Source: Xanthomonas theicola
GTDB taxonomy: Bacteria; Pseudomonadota; Gammaproteobacteria; Xanthomonadales; Xanthomonadaceae
Length of the DNA: 64,000 nt
Assembly (NCBI RefSeq): GCF_014236795.1
Contig: NZ_CP049017.1
Coordinates: 40,001-104,000 of the forward strand
Reading direction: 5' to 3'
The notes below the pieces were generated by a model, which was not told the origin of the DNA, did no database searches, and saw only the letters and a list, made by a program, of their open reading frames with translations. Below are positions 46,404-57,920 of the stretch, piece by piece; the first letter of the stretch is position 1; each line of letters begins with the position of its first letter. The position numbers were made by a program, and so were the translations under genes.

Positions 46404-48495
46404 TCAACTCATCCTCGGGCCGCGCTGGGCCAGGTGCTGCTGTTCGGTGTCCTGGGCCAGCGCCCGCTGCCGGTTCAGTTGCTGGACCAGGGCGAAGCGC
46501 TCCGCCGCCGGGCGCTGCGCGGCCTGCTCGGCGCCCACCCGCACGTGGAAGTGCGGGGCCTTGTCGCCGAACGGCGAGTGCACCGCGAACACCAGCGGCG
46601 CCTGCGCGCTACCGCCGATGCGCACCGCGTCCACCGATCGGCACAACGGGTCGGCCTTGTATGCCTCCAGCAGGCTGGCCGCGATGTTGCGGCTCTGCGC
46701 CGCGTCCCAGCGGCCATGACCCGCACCGTGCGCAGCATCGTCTAGAACGCGGCATGGTCGGGGTGGCCGGCGTCGCCCGGGGTCGGCAGGGTCGGCGCGG
46801 GCTTGACCCAGGGCTCCACCGTGCGCTCGATCTGCAGGCGTGGCGAGTCGGGTGTGCGGCTCAGGTTCAACTGCACCATTTGGCGTTGATGTTCTCGGCC
46901 TCTGGGCCGATCTACGGCTCACATCCTGAGCGACCAATTTCAACCCGGGAATCGTGTTCCTTGGATCCCAGTGTTTTTCTGCACGAATCGCCAGTTCGAT
47001 CCGTTTGGCCACGAACTGTTCCGGATCCCCCCGCTGCGCCGGCGCCATGCCCTTGGCCGAGGTCTTGATCTCGAAGAACTCCAGTTCGCCGCCGGGGTTG
47101 CGGCCGACCAGATCGATGCCGTGGCCGGAGCGGTTCTTGATCGCGAGGATGTCGGTATAGCGCTGGCGCACCAGTTCATGGGTCTGGACCGCTTCGCCGA
47201 TGTCGCCGAGCTGGCGCGTGCCGAGCCGGGCCAGGTCCACGCGCTGGATGCTGTGGTCCAGCGCGGTCGGGAAGTCGATCCTGCCGTCGAACACGTCCGG
47301 GCTGCGCTTGAGGATGGCGTTGGGTTCGCGCGGCGCCAGTTTGCCGCTGCGCAACAGCCCTTCGACGTTGTCGGCGGCGTGGGCGGCACGGATCAGGTCG
47401 TCCAGGTGGCCGTCCTGGCGCGCCTGGCCGACCAGCCCGCGCAGCAGTTGCTGCGTGGGCTGGTCGGCCGCGCCGCCGCGCCGGGCGGCCGGGCCGGCTT
47501 CCTCCAGTGCCTCGGCGTAGGCGCCGGCGCGACCGGACAGGACGGCGCGGCGCTCGGCGGCATGCGCGCCATCGGTGTGGCCGCGCGTGCCGGCGCGCGC
47601 GGCCTCGGCCAGGCCTTCGCCCGCCTCGCCCGCCGCACGCGGGGCGATGTCCTCCATGATCCGCGCGGCCTTGCCGAGCTTGCCCGCCGGAACCAGCGTG
47701 GCCAGGATCTCCACCCCGGCCGCGCCGGCGGCGCGGCCCACGTACGCGCGCTCGCGCCCGTCGCGCTGCGCCTGCGCCAGTCCCTGTTGCCACTGCTGCA
47801 GCGCCTGCGTGGCGGCGCTGCGGGCCTGGTCGATCGGCTTGTGCGGATCGGCGGCGACTTCGTCCGCGTAGAGGCGGGCCATGCCGACCACCCACGTCGC
47901 GGTAGTTCGGGTCGGTGGCCAGGCGGGTGGCCATGCGCACCAGATCGACGGTCTCGCCGAGCGTGGACAGCGTGTGTGCGGCGCCGCCGGTGACGAAGCC
48001 ATGGCCTAGCTGCACGTCGCCGACCAGACCGCTGCCGGCCTGGGCCGCGGCGCGCAGGGCGGGCGCCGCGCCAGGGTCGGCGGCCGTGTCGCGGGTGCGG
48101 CGTTGCGCCGCGGCCAGGCCGGCGCTGACCTGGGTGTCGGCCCAGCGCACCGCGTTGCGGGCGCCGTCGTAAGCCTGGCCGCCGGCCTGGGCGACCTGTT
48201 CGCCCAGCCGTTCCAGCCAGCCGTCGCTGAGATTGGCCGCGTCCAGCGCCGCGGCGAAGCGCTGCCGCTCCGCCGCAGTGTCCAGGCGTCGGTCGATGGC
48301 GGAGAAGAACGCGCCGCGGTCGAAGGCGGTGAACCCGGGCGCAGCCGGCAGGTCGCGCAGCAGTGCGGCCGCGTCCACGCTGCCCAGGCCCTGGTGCCGC
48401 AGGATCAGGCGTTGCGCTTCGTAGGCCAATGGATCGACCCGGCCCTGCGCGTCGGTGGCCGCCAGCAGCGCGGCGATGCCGGTGGTGCTGGTCAT
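46404..48495 (-). pseudogene. Type IV secretion effector with nuclease-like domain and XVIPCD-like tail, multiply frameshifted
   Basis: About 690 residues when joined. ATG at 48495 with an aggagg ribosome-binding site. N-terminal helical region (YEAQRLILRHQGLGSVDAAA; DLVRMATRLATDPNYRD); frameshift near 47889-47898; then VVGMARLYADEVAADPHKP. A middle domain resembling a PD-(D/E)xK nuclease follows: HGIDLVGRNPGGELEFFEIK, with D and ExK in spacing typical of restriction-like folds. The tail has GHPDHAAF (in another frame, followed by TAG at 46742-46744), VDAVRIGGSAQAPLVFAVHS and a Q-rich end (ALVQQLNRQRALAQDTEQQH), the pattern of the XVIPCD signal recognised by the Xanthomonas bacteria-killing T4SS. 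At least three lesions, so presumably inactive. Confidence 0.72.
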
Positions 48496-48712
48496 GACGA
48501 TGCCTCCTGGCCCGGGTGCCGCGGGTCCTCCACGGCGAGTGCGGTTCTAACGCGGCCCGGCCGCTACCGCAAGTACCACGGCGGTGGGCGCGGTGTTTTC
48601 CCCGCGGCGGTGCGCCGTGGCGATGGCGTTGGTCGGCAGGGCGCGCGGGGGCGTGTCCAATGCGGTGGTGCGCCCGCGCCGGCGCATGGCAACGGCACGC
48701 GACCGGGGCCCC

Positions 48713-51700
48713 TCAGCGGCTCTCGCGCAGGAACCGGGCCATCGAGGACACGCCCGGCAGCGGCGGCTGGAACTGGGCGGCGACGTCGATGAAGCCGCGC
48801 ATCAGCGCGATCTCGCGCGGCGGGCGGTTCAGGGTGTCGCGCAGGTCCGGGTCGGCGCCGCCGCGCAGCAGGCGCTGCACCAGCAGCGGCAGGCCGTGCA
48901 GCGCGGCCAGGTGCAGCGGACCGAAGCCGCGCGGGTCCTGCACGTCCAGGCTCACCTCTTCGTCGAGCAGGCGCTCCACCCCGGCCAGTACCACCGGCTC
49001 TTCGCAGGCGGTGCCCGGCTCGGCGCGGGCGCCCAGCAGCAGCAGCAGCGGGGTCACCCCGCCGCCGGCGCTGCGGTCGGCTTCGGCGCCGGCCAGCAAC
49101 AAGGTGTCCAGCAGCGCCAGCAGGCGGGTCTTGTCGCGCGCGGTGAACCCGTACAGCGCGGCGCAATGCAGCGGCGCCAGCTGCTGCGCGTCGCCGGCAT
49201 GCACGTCGGCGCCGGCCGCCAGCAGCCGCGCGGCGATGTCCGGCAGGCCCAGCGCGCCGGCCAGCATCAGCACGGTGACGCCGCCGGGCAGGCGCTGCTC
49301 GATCTGCGCGCCGGCGTCCAGCAGGGCCGAGACGATGCCGGTCTGGCGCATGCTCACCGCCGCCGACAGCGGCGTGGCGCCGCTGGCCGCGGCGTGCTGT
49401 AGGTCGGCGCCGCGCGCCAGCAGCAGGTCCACCGCCGCGGCGTGGCCGCCGCCGGCGGCGCGCAGCAGCGCGGTGCAGCCTTGCGCGTCGATCGCGTCCA
49501 CGGCCAGGCCGAGGTCGATCAGGCGGCCGATCGCGCCGACGTCGCCGACCATCGCCGCGGCCGGCAGGTCGGCCTCGCACAGCGGCCGCTGCGGCAATGG
49601 CCAGGTCCGCCAGTCCAGCCAGTCGGCCAGGTCGCGGCGACCGCTGGCCAGGGCCACGCCCAGCGGGGTCTGCCCGTCGGCGGCGCGCGCTTCGGGCGAG
49701 GCGCCCTGCTGGATCAGCAGCTTCAGCGAGGCTTCGCGACCCAGCGCGGCGGCCAGATGCAGTGCGGTCATGCCGTGGCTGTCGCGCGCCTCGCGGTCGG
49801 CGCCGCGTTCGAGCAACTGCAGTTGCAGGCGCAGCCAGCCCAGGCGCACCGCCAGCGACAGCGGCGGATCGCCGGCCGGCGACGGCGCGAACGGGTCGGC
49901 GCCGCGTTCGAGCAGGTCCAATGCGAACTGCTCCAGCGCGCGCGAGGCGTGGTCGTGCTGGGCGCAGGCGGCGAGCAGCCGGGTCAGGCCGCCGCGACCG
50001 GCCGGCGAGACGCCATGGCGCAGCATCGCCTGCAGGCTGGGCACCGCGTCCACGCCGCGCGCCAGCAGCGCGAACAGCGGCGTGTCGCCGCAGGCGTCGA
50101 GCACGTCCGGCGCGGCGTCATGCGCCAGCAGCCAGTCCACTGCCTGCGGGTTCAGCGCCAGCTGCGCATCGTGCAGCAGCGCGCCCAGTTCCTCGGCCGC
50201 GCACAGCCGCGCCAGCGCCGCCAGGCCGTCGCGCTGGCCCCGTTGCAGGCCGTCGCGCAGCAGTTCCAGCGGCGGCCGGTCGGGCAGGCTGGCGCTGCCG
50301 ACCTCGCCCTGGCCGTCGCTGACCGCGGCCGGCAGGGGGTAGTCCGGGTCCAGCGCGGACACGATCGCCCAGCGCCCGGCCTCGGCGGCCAGGTCGACCG
50401 CGCGGCGCCCGCTCTGGTCCGCCTGTGCGGCCGCGATGCCCAACTCCAGCAGGCGCCGGATCAGGCCCGGCGAGACCTGGTCGGCGGTGCAGGCCAGCAG
50501 CACCGCGTTGCGGCCGTCGCCATCGACGGCGGCGAGGTCGGGCTTGTGCGGCAACAGGTGTTCGAGTACCGCGACGCGGCCATGGCGCGCGGCTTCCAGC
50601 CACGGCGTGCGGCCCAGCGCATCGCGCGCTTCCAGGTTGGCGCCAGCGCCGAGCAGCGCGTCGACGATCTCCACGTGCCCGGCCTGCGCCGCCTCGTGCA
50701 GCGCGCTGCGGCGCTGGCGGTCGCGCGCATCGACCCGCGCCTTGTGCTTGAGCAGCAGTTGCACGCCGGCCGGATCGTCTTCCTCGGTGCCGGCCGAGGC
50801 CAGCAGCACCGGGCTGCCGTCGGCCGGTTCGGGCTTGGCCCCGCGCTCGAGCAGGAACTTGGCCATGCGCCAGTTGCCGACGTGGCAGGCCACCGCCAGC
50901 GGGGTCAGGCCGTCGCGGTTCAGCGCGTCCAGTTCGGCCGCGGCATCGCGCAGCAAGGCGGCCACGCCCGGGTCGGAACTGCGTGCGGCGTGGTGCAGCG
51001 GGGTGTTGCCGTCGCTGTCGCTGGCGCGCGGATCGGCGCCGTTGGCGAGCAGGGTCATCACTGCCTCGGGGCGACCGTGCCAGCTGTCGCGGGTCGCGGC
51101 CAGCAGCGGGGTCATGCCCAGGTGCGGCTGGTTGACGTCCACCCCGCGCACGATCAGTTCGCGCAGCAGGCGCAGGTCCGGCAGCACCGCGGCCAGCACC
51201 GGCAGGCTGCGCTGGTCGCGCCACTCCGGCGTCGGCAACGCGTGCGGGTCGGCGCCGGAGTGCAGCAGCTGCAGCGCGCGATCGACGCGGCCGCCACGCG
51301 CGGCGGCGTACAGCGCCGCATGCAGCTCGTCCGCCGGCGGCGGTACGTCGTCCTCGCGCGGCGCGGCATTGGCGCTCAGTTCGGCGAACAGGTCCGCCGA
51401 AGTGGTCCGTGGCGGCGACGGCAGCGCCTGCGGCGGCGCCACGCGCTGCAGCCCGGCATGCAGCAATGGCGAGAGCAGCGCATAGGCCAGTGCCAGCGGC
51501 CAGCGCGCGGCGGCGGCCAGCAGCCCGGGCCAGGCCAGCAACACGCCGATGCCGGCCAGCGCCAGCACCAGCGCCGCCACCGCCAGGCCGCGCCAGGCCT
51601 GCACGTCCTGCTGCGCCAGCGCCTGCCATCGGGCCCCCAGCGCGCCGCCCGCGCATTCGCTGCCGTGCCACAGCGGCCAGGTGCGCCACACCCCGAGCAG

Positions 51701-52033
51701 GGCCGCGCTGGCCGCCACGCTCAGCGCCAGCGCCGCGGCCAGGCTGCCGCTGTCGCGCAGCGCCGCCAGCGGCCAGGCCACCAGCAGCGCGACCAACACC
51801 AGCCCGCCGGCCCACAGCGCCAGCAACGGCAGCAGCTCGCGGCCGAGCGCCTGCACGCTGGCCGGCCGCGGCCGGCTGCCGCGATGCCAGGACAGCGCCA
51901 GCGCGAACGCCGGCTGCGCCAGCCACGTGCCCAACGCCGCCGCCAGCGGGCCGAACCCGGCCGCCAAGGCCAGCAGCGCGCCCAGCGCGGCGGCGGTCCA
52001 CGGAGCGCGCGCGCGGAACGGGGAATCAGTCAT
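48713..52033 (-). CDS. Giant membrane-anchored ankyrin-repeat protein
   Basis: 1106 residues. About 200 N-terminal residues hold several hydrophobic segments ([78 protein letters not shown]). Then come more than 20 ankyrin units through nearly the whole remainder (for example [80 protein letters not shown]). The repeats probably face the cytoplasm as a protein-binding scaffold; partner unknown. Its start overlaps the ycgL stop by eight bases, so the two are one transcript. Confidence 0.9.
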   Translation of the reverse strand: MTDSPFRARAPWTAAALGALLALAAGFGPLAAALGTWLAQPAFALALSWHRGSRPRPASVQALGRELLPLLALWAGGLVLVALLVAWPLAALRDSGSLAAALALSVAASAALLGVWRTWPLWHGSECAGGALGARWQALAQQDVQAWRGLAVAALVLALAGIGVLLAWPGLLAAAARWPLALAYALLSPLLHAGLQRVAPPQALPSPPRTTSADLFAELSANAAPREDDVPPPADELHAALYAAARGGRVDRALQLLHSGADPHALPTPEWRDQRSLPVLAAVLPDLRLLRELIVRGVDVNQPHLGMTPLLAATRDSWHGRPEAVMTLLANGADPRASDSDGNTPLHHAARSSDPGVAALLRDAAAELDALNRDGLTPLAVACHVGNWRMAKFLLERGAKPEPADGSPVLLASAGTEEDDPAGVQLLLKHKARVDARDRQRRSALHEAAQAGHVEIVDALLGAGANLEARDALGRTPWLEAARHGRVAVLEHLLPHKPDLAAVDGDGRNAVLLACTADQVSPGLIRRLLELGIAAAQADQSGRRAVDLAAEAGRWAIVSALDPDYPLPAAVSDGQGEVGSASLPDRPPLELLRDGLQRGQRDGLAALARLCAAEELGALLHDAQLALNPQAVDWLLAHDAAPDVLDACGDTPLFALLARGVDAVPSLQAMLRHGVSPAGRGGLTRLLAACAQHDHASRALEQFALDLLERGADPFAPSPAGDPPLSLAVRLGWLRLQLQLLERGADREARDSHGMTALHLAAALGREASLKLLIQQGASPEARAADGQTPLGVALASGRRDLADWLDWRTWPLPQRPLCEADLPAAAMVGDVGAIGRLIDLGLAVDAIDAQGCTALLRAAGGGHAAAVDLLLARGADLQHAAASGATPLSAAVSMRQTGIVSALLDAGAQIEQRLPGGVTVLMLAGALGLPDIAARLLAAGADVHAGDAQQLAPLHCAALYGFTARDKTRLLALLDTLLLAGAEADRSAGGGVTPLLLLLGARAEPGTACEEPVVLAGVERLLDEEVSLDVQDPRGFGPLHLAALHGLPLLVQRLLRGGADPDLRDTLNRPPREIALMRGFIDVAAQFQPPLPGVSSMARFLRESR

Positions 52034-52286
52034 CGTGTCGATCGGTCCGGCCGTCGGGGAGCGGCGGCAATTGCAGATGGAAGCCGCAGCCGGCGAGATT
52101 GGCGCGCACCGCTGCCGGGTCGGCGCGGGCCAGGCTGCGCCCGGCGGTCAAGGCCACCTCGAGCACGAACGCCAGCGGCTGCAGCGACGCCAGCAGCGCC
52201 GGCGGCAGGCAGCCGACGTCGTCGCGCTTGGCGAGATACAGATAGGTGTCCGGCTTGGGTTGGCTTTTGTAGACGTAGGCTTGCAT
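52026..52286 (-). CDS. YcgL domain protein
   Basis: 86 residues, ATG at 52286. Conserved YcgL segments: [52 protein letters not shown] and [13 protein letters not shown] small cytoplasmic family of unknown function common in gammaproteobacteria. It overlaps the ankyrin gene downstream and is divergent from the pigment operon. Confidence 0.9.
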   Translation of the reverse strand: MQAYVYKSQPKPDTYLYLAKRDDVGCLPPALLASLQPLAFVLEVALTAGRSLARADPAAVRANLAGCGFHLQLPPLPDGRTDRHDD

Positions 52287-52475
52287 GCCCGTGGCGTGCG
52301 CCTGGCGTGGAAAGGCAAGCGATTGTGGAGGAAATGCGCCAGCGGCGAAAGCGCGCCGCCCAGGCCGCATCGAGTGGCGCGGGAACCCGTTCACGTTCAG
52401 CGTGGGCGCGCACGCTTCACGGGATTGCCGACTGCGCCGATATACTCCCGCGATGCGCCCTTTACGGAACATCGC

Positions 52476-53702
52476 GTGACCGAAGCGTCCCCGTCGCCCC
52501 GCATGGCGCCCGTCGCGATCCGTGCGTATACCGCGACCACCGCGCTGGGCAGCGGATTGCAGGCCCAGGCCGCGGCATTGCGCGACAGCCGCAGCGGCCT
52601 GCGCCGCAACGATTTCGGCGTGCAGCCGCTGCCTTGCTGGATCGGCCGCGTGGACGCGCTGGAGACCTCGCCGTTGCCGCCGGCGCTGGCCGAATGGGAA
52701 TGCCGCAACAACCGCCTGGCGTGGCTGGCGCTGCGGCAGGACGGCCTGCACCTCGCGGTCGCCGCCGCCGCGCAGCGCCACGGCGCCGAGCGGGTGGCGG
52801 TGGTGATGGGCACGTCCACGTCCAGCATCGGCGCCAGCGAAGAGGCCTATACCCGGCTCGACCAGGACGCCGAGGGCGCGTGCTTCCCGGCCGAGCTGCG
52901 ACGGCCGATCGTGCACACTCCGCACTCGCTGGGCGACTTCGTGCGCCATGCCAGTGGCCTGCGCGGCCCGTGCATCACCGTCGCCACCGCCTGCTCGTCC
53001 AGCGCCAAGGTATTCGCGCAGGCGGCGCGGCTGATCGCCGCCGGGGTGGTGGACGCGGCCCTGGTCGGCGGCGTGGACAGCCTGTGCGGCAGCGTGCTGT
53101 TCGGCTTCAACGCGCTGCAGTTGGTGTCGCCGGAGCCGTGCCGGCCGTTCGACGTGCGCCGGGTCGGCCTGTCGCTGGGCGAAGCCGGCGGCTACGCGCT
53201 GCTGGAGCGCGCCGATGCCAGCGCTGCGGCGCCGGCGCTGGCGCTGCTGTGCGGCTACGGCGAATCCAGCGACGCGCACCACATGTCCGCGCCGCACCCG
53301 CAGGGGCTGGGCGCGCGGCTGGCGATGCGCGGCGCGCTGCAACGCGCCGGCGTGGATGCCGCCGACGTCGGCTATCTGAACCTGCACGGCACCGCGACCC
53401 CGGCCAACGACAGCATCGAGGCCGCCGCGGTGGCCGCGCTGTTCCCGGCCACCTTGCATGCCAGTTCGACCAAGGCCTGGACCGGGCACACGCTGGGCGC
53501 GGCCGGCATCGTCGAGTCGGTGTTCGCGCTGCTGGCGCTGCGCGACGGCCTGCTCCCCGGCACCCTCAACAGCGAGCGCCCCGATCCCGAGTGCGGCCCG
53601 CAGATCCGCTTCGACAATGCACAGGCGCAGGTCCGTTACGCGATGAACAATTCCTTCGGCTTCGGCGGCAACAACTGCTCGCTGCTGTTCGGCCGCGCAT
53701 GA
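52476..53702 (+). CDS. Beta-ketoacyl-ACP synthase of the pigment (xanthomonadin/aryl-polyene) operon
   Basis: 408 residues from GTG 52476 (ggaa seven bases upstream). An ATG at 52503 without a ribosome-binding site is the alternative. Thiolase fold with active-site Cys in [15 protein letters not shown], His in [16 protein letters not shown] and His in [20 protein letters not shown], plus [18 protein letters not shown] at the end. It condenses malonyl-ACP during polyene growth. First gene of four joined by 4-base ATGA overlaps (synthase, chain-length-factor-like, GT2, halogenase). Confidence 0.92.
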   Translation: MTEASPSPRMAPVAIRAYTATTALGSGLQAQAAALRDSRSGLRRNDFGVQPLPCWIGRVDALETSPLPPALAEWECRNNRLAWLALRQDGLHLAVAAAAQRHGAERVAVVMGTSTSSIGASEEAYTRLDQDAEGACFPAELRRPIVHTPHSLGDFVRHASGLRGPCITVATACSSSAKVFAQAARLIAAGVVDAALVGGVDSLCGSVLFGFNALQLVSPEPCRPFDVRRVGLSLGEAGGYALLERADASAAAPALALLCGYGESSDAHHMSAPHPQGLGARLAMRGALQRAGVDAADVGYLNLHGTATPANDSIEAAAVAALFPATLHASSTKAWTGHTLGAAGIVESVFALLALRDGLLPGTLNSERPDPECGPQIRFDNAQAQVRYAMNNSFGFGGNNCSLLFGRA

Positions 53703-54487
53703 GCATGCCGATGTTGACCGCGACCATCGAAGGCATCGGTTTCTGGACCCCGGGCCTGCCCTCGTGGGCGGCGGCGCGCGCCTTCGCCGCGGGCACCGGC
53801 GCGGTGGTGCAGACCCCGGCGCGGCCGGCGCCGCAGCTGTTGGCGGCCAACGAGCGGCGGCGCGCGCCGGACACGGTGGCGGTGGCGCTGGAAGCGGCGC
53901 TGGCCGCCTGCCAGGACGCCGGCCGCGATCCGGCCACGCTGCCGTCGGTGTTCGCCTCCACCCACGGCGACATGGCGATCACCGACTACATGTGCGCCAC
54001 CCTGGCCAGCGATCCGCTGGCGATCTCGCCGACCAAGTTCCACAACTCGGTGCACAACGCCGCCGCCGGCTACTGGACCATCGGCGCCGGCGCCACCGCC
54101 GCGGCGACCGCGATCAGCGCGCACCGCGCCAGCTTCGCGCAGGGCCTGCTGGAAGCGCTGTCGCAGCTGGCCGCCGGCGCGGCGGCGGTGCTGCTGGCCG
54201 GCTACGACAGCCGCTCGGTCGGCGCGCTCGGACGCATCTCGCACAGCGATGGTCTGCTCGGCGGCGCGCTGGTGCTCGGCGCCGCGGCGCTGCCCGGCAA
54301 ACCGCGCCTGCGCGTGCGCCTGGCCGATGGCCAGGCTGGCGCCGGCCGCGGCGCGCTGACGCGCTACGCCGCCGGCAACGCGATGGCGCCGCTGCTGACC
54401 CTGTTCGATGCGCTGGCCGAGGACGCCGCCGGCTGCACGCTGGACGCAGGCGGCGGCCGCTGCCTGCAGGTGGAGCTGGCGGCATGA
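53699..54487 (+). CDS. Chain-length-factor-like beta-ketoacyl synthase
   Basis: 262 residues; its ATG overlaps the previous stop. It has the ketoacyl-synthase fold ([35 protein letters not shown]) but no catalytic Cys at the usual site ([10 protein letters not shown] instead of a CxS motif). This matches the short, non-catalytic partner seen in aryl-polyene clusters. It probably dimerises with the upstream synthase to set chain length. Confidence 0.88.
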   Translation: MSMPMLTATIEGIGFWTPGLPSWAAARAFAAGTGAVVQTPARPAPQLLAANERRRAPDTVAVALEAALAACQDAGRDPATLPSVFASTHGDMAITDYMCATLASDPLAISPTKFHNSVHNAAAGYWTIGAGATAAATAISAHRASFAQGLLEALSQLAAGAAAVLLAGYDSRSVGALGRISHSDGLLGGALVLGAAALPGKPRLRVRLADGQAGAGRGALTRYAAGNAMAPLLTLFDALAEDAAGCTLDAGGGRCLQVELAA

Positions 54488-55302
54488 GCCGCATCGCGCT
54501 GACCGCCGCCGATGCCGCGATCCTGATCCCGGCGCTGAACGAATCGCTGCGCATCCGCGCCGTGGTGAGCGATGCGCTGGCGCAGTGCCCGCGGGTGATC
54601 GTGGTCGACGACGGCTCCGACGACGGCACCAGCGATTGCATTGCCGACTTGCCGGTGACGCTGCTGCGCCACCCGCAGCGGCGCGGCAAGGGCGCCGCGC
54701 TGCGCAGCGGTTTCGCCGAAGCGCAACGCCAAGGCGCGCGGGCGGTGATGACCATGGACGGCGACGGCCAGCACAGCGCCGCCGATTTCCCGCGCCTGCT
54801 GGCCGCGGCCAATCGCCATCCCGGCTGTGTGATCGTCGGCGCGCGGCTGCGCAAGCGCGCCAGCCAGCCGACCATCCGCCGCATCGGCAACGACTTCGGC
54901 GACTGGGGCATCGCCTGGGCCTGCGGCTTCCGCCTGGTCGACAGCCAGAGCGGGCAGCGCCTGTACCCGCAGGCGGTGTATACCTTGCCGAACGTGCCCG
55001 GCGAGGGCTTCGTGTTCGAGGCGCAGATGCTGATCTCCGCCGCGCGCCAGGCCGGTGCGCGCGTCGTCGCGGTGCCGATCGAGACGCGCTACGCCAACCA
55101 GAGCGGCGAGTTCCGCAAGAGCCACTTCCGCCTGCTGCGCGACCTGTGGAAGATCACTGCGCACGTGGTCGTGCAGATATGCGGGTACGGCCAGATGCTG
55201 CGCGAATACCGCCGGGTCCGCGCCAACCCGGTGCTGATCGACGACGCGGCCGGCGACGTTGCTGCGTTGCTCAGGCCCTTGGACAAGGAGCAAACGACAT
55301 GA
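54484..55302 (+). CDS. Glycosyltransferase family 2 (pigment operon)
   Basis: 272 residues. The GT-A fold shows AILIPALNESLRIRAVV, VIVVDDGSDDGTSDCI (nucleotide-binding Asp pair), MTMDGDGQHSAADFPRLL (DxD-type metal motif), and FRLVDSQSGQRLYP with VPGEGFVFEAQML. No transmembrane segment, so soluble or peripheral. In pigment clusters such enzymes decorate or attach the polyene to a lipid/glycerol anchor. Overlaps both neighbours by four bases. Confidence 0.92.
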   Translation: MSRIALTAADAAILIPALNESLRIRAVVSDALAQCPRVIVVDDGSDDGTSDCIADLPVTLLRHPQRRGKGAALRSGFAEAQRQGARAVMTMDGDGQHSAADFPRLLAAANRHPGCVIVGARLRKRASQPTIRRIGNDFGDWGIAWACGFRLVDSQSGQRLYPQAVYTLPNVPGEGFVFEAQMLISAARQAGARVVAVPIETRYANQSGEFRKSHFRLLRDLWKITAHVVVQICGYGQMLREYRRVRANPVLIDDAAGDVAALLRPLDKEQTT

Positions 55303-56918
55303 GCGAACGGCATGCCGATGTGGTGATCGCCGGCGGCGGACTGGCCGGGCTGACCCTGGCCCTGCAGCTGCGCCAGCGCGATCCTGGGCTGCGCATCAGC
55401 GTGCTGGAACGGCGTGCGCACCCGGTGCGCGAGGCCGCGTTCAAGGTCGGCGAATCCTCGGTGGAGATCGGCGCGCACTACTTCGCCGACGTGCTCGGCC
55501 TGCGCGAGCACCTGGAGACCGAGCAGATCCGCAAGTTCGGCTTCCGCTTCTTCTTCTCCGACCGGCGCGCGGACATCGACCGCTGCACCGAACTGGGCGT
55601 GAGCCAGCTGCTGCCGATGCCGTCGTGGCAGATCGACCGCGGCCGCTTCGAGAACTTCCTCGGCGAACGCGCGCGCGCCCTCGGCGTGGACTTCGTCGAC
55701 GGCTGCACGGTGCGCGGCATCGACCTGGCCGACGCCGACCACCAGGTGCGCTACGAGCGCGACGGCGCCGCGGCGACGCTGCGCGCGCGCTGGGTGGTGG
55801 ACGCCAGCGGCCGCGCCGGCCTGCTCAAGCGCAAGCTGGGCCTGGCCCAGGACAACGCGCACCAGGCCAATGCGGTGTGGTGGCGGGTGGACGGGATGGT
55901 GGATCCCAACGCCTGGTCGCAGGACGTCGCCTGGCTGCAGCGCTGCACGCCGCCGGACCGCTGGCGCTCGACCAACCACATGTGCGGGCCGGGCTACTGG
56001 TTCTGGCTGATCCCGCTGTCCTCCGGCGCGCATTCGCTGGGCATCGTGTGCGACGCGGCGATGCATCCGCTGGAGACGATGAACACCCACGACAAGGCGA
56101 TGGACTGGCTGCGCCAGCACCAGCCGCAGGTGGCGCGCACGCTCGAACAGCGCCAGCACGCGCTGCAGGATTTCCTGTTCCTGCGCAAGTTCTCGCATGG
56201 CTGCAAGCAGGTGTTCTCCGGGCAGCGCTGGGCGCTGACCGGCGAGGCCGGGGTGTTCCTGGATCCGTTCTATTCGCCGGGCAGCGACTTCATCGCCATC
56301 TCCAACACCTACATCTGCGAACTGATCGGGATCGACCGCGCCGGGGGCAACCTGGCACCGTACGCCGAGCTCTACCAGCAGCTGTACTTCTCGTTCTACG
56401 AGAACACCCTGACCCTGTACCAGGATCAGTACCCGCTGTTCGGCGACGCGCAGGTGATGCCGGTCAAGGTGATCTGGGACTACACCTACTACTGGGCGCT
56501 GCTGGCGCCGCTGTTCTTCTCCGGCCGCATCGCCGACCTGCCCACCCTGGGCCGGCTGAAACAGGACTTCCTGCGCGCGCGCGAACTCAACCTGGGCATG
56601 CAGGCGCTGCTGCGCGACTGGGGCCGCCACAACGCGGCGCAGGATCAGCCGGACGCCGATGGGCGGCTGCTGGACCAGTACGCGATCGGCTGGTTCCACC
56701 AGCTCAACGCGGCGCTGAACGACGTGCTGGACGACGCGGCGTTCGTCGCGCGCGTGCGCGAGAACGTCGCGCGGATGAGCTGGCTGGCGCGCGAAGTGCT
56801 GGGCCAGGCGCGCACGCAGCATCCGCAGATCGACGCCCACGGCCTGGACGCGCTGCTCGCCGGCACAGCGGACGGCGGGCGTTCGCTGGCCGATGCCTGG
56901 TACGCGCGCGCGGCATGA
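55299..56918 (+). CDS. Flavin-dependent halogenase (xanthomonadin-type)
   Basis: 539 residues. FAD loop DVVIAGGGLAGLTLALQL; catalytic-lysine motif AAFKVGESSVEIGAHYF; and the flavin-halogenase signature in GPGYWFWLIPLSSGAHSLG (GxWxWxIP type), with GEAGVFLDPFYSPGSDFIAI near residue 320. Xanthomonadins are brominated aryl polyenes, and this enzyme is the natural candidate for bromination. Last of the four coupled genes; only 36 bases separate its stop from the next (opposing) gene end. Confidence 0.93.
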   Translation: MSERHADVVIAGGGLAGLTLALQLRQRDPGLRISVLERRAHPVREAAFKVGESSVEIGAHYFADVLGLREHLETEQIRKFGFRFFFSDRRADIDRCTELGVSQLLPMPSWQIDRGRFENFLGERARALGVDFVDGCTVRGIDLADADHQVRYERDGAAATLRARWVVDASGRAGLLKRKLGLAQDNAHQANAVWWRVDGMVDPNAWSQDVAWLQRCTPPDRWRSTNHMCGPGYWFWLIPLSSGAHSLGIVCDAAMHPLETMNTHDKAMDWLRQHQPQVARTLEQRQHALQDFLFLRKFSHGCKQVFSGQRWALTGEAGVFLDPFYSPGSDFIAISNTYICELIGIDRAGGNLAPYAELYQQLYFSFYENTLTLYQDQYPLFGDAQVMPVKVIWDYTYYWALLAPLFFSGRIADLPTLGRLKQDFLRARELNLGMQALLRDWGRHNAAQDQPDADGRLLDQYAIGWFHQLNAALNDVLDDAAFVARVRENVARMSWLAREVLGQARTQHPQIDAHGLDALLAGTADGGRSLADAWYARAA

Positions 56919-56954
56919 TGCCTGCGCGACCGGCCGGCGCTTGCGCGGCGGCGC

Positions 56955-57847
56955 TCACTCCGCGCCGGCGGCCCGCGGGCGCGGCGCTTGCGCGGCGGTG
57001 TCGTCCCACTTCGGCTCGCCCCGCTCCGCCTCCGCCGGCTCGCCGCTGAAGCGATCGAACACGTCCGGATCGAACAGGCTGGCATTGGCGATGTCGCCGG
57101 TGCAGACCACCTCCGCTGCTGGCAGCGCGGAGCCGGAGACGATGTCCTTGGAGCAGTTTTCGGTCACCACCCCCCGCAACGTCTGCGCATCGCGGTAGCC
57201 GCTCCCCACCGGGATCAAGCGCAGGTACGGCGACGCGTCGGCGCGCAGCGGCGGAATCCATTCCAGCCACCCCGTGTAGACCTTGCGGTCCTTCAGCGAC
57301 AGCAGCACCGGCACCGGCGCGAGCAGGCCGTCGCTGGTCTCCAGCGCGTCCAGACCGGCATGTTCCCGTGCCGCGCGCGGCGACAGTCAACGTCCCAAAC
57401 GCAGCGGCGGATGCCACAGCATGCGGATCGCCAGCGCGACGACGAAATCGCGGGTGCGGACCTGTTCCACACGCAGCACGCTGAGGAAGAACAGCCGCTC
57501 CAGGCTGTTGTAGGCGTCGGTGCCGTACAGCCACAGCGCCGCCCCGTCGCGCGGCCAGAACCAGTTGATCCAGACCCGCAGCGCCAGGCAGATCAGGAAG
57601 GCGAGCAAGGCGGTACCGATGCCGGAGTACGGCGCGACCAGATGCAGCGCCTGCCGGCCTCGCGGCCCCACGCAGTGGCCATCAGCAGCACCGCCAGCAC
57701 CCGCGCCGCCGCCAGCGCGAGGATCCCGACCAGCGCCGGGGCCATCGGCACTTGTTGCTTGCCCTGGCGGCAAGCCCAGTAGGAAGTGATGAAGGTGACG
57801 AACAGATAGCCGCTGATCAGCGGCAACGGCAATTGGTTGAACGGCAT
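56955..57847 (-). pseudogene. Membrane protein with DUF6338-like organisation, frameshifted and with internal TGA
   Basis: Start MPFNQLPLPLISGYLFVTFI with a second hydrophobic segment (LVGILALAAARVLAVLLMAT). A frameshift near 57655-57685 leads into LLAFLICLALRVWINWF and AYNSLERLFFLSVLRVEQV. A TGA at 57387-57389 then interrupts an otherwise continuous frame, which goes on with LLSLKDRKVYTGWLEWIPPL, YLRLIPVGSGYRDAQTLRG, ending RPRAAGAE. N-terminal helices plus a C-terminal beta domain with the VYxGW...SGYRD pattern resemble DUF6338 proteins, of unknown function. It separates the halogenase from the ketoreductase. Confidence 0.6.
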
Positions 57848-57920
57848 CCCTGCCCCCGCGGCTACTGGGTGCGCTTCGGCTTCGCCTCGACCCGGCTCCT
57901 CACCCTATGCGCCACCTTGC

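Noticed and set aside
49442..54487. 1681-codon open frame across the ankyrin and ketosynthase region
   Set aside because: Antisense to the ankyrin gene and frame-shadow of the synthase; only its last part coincides with the real chain-length-factor gene, which has its own start at 53699.
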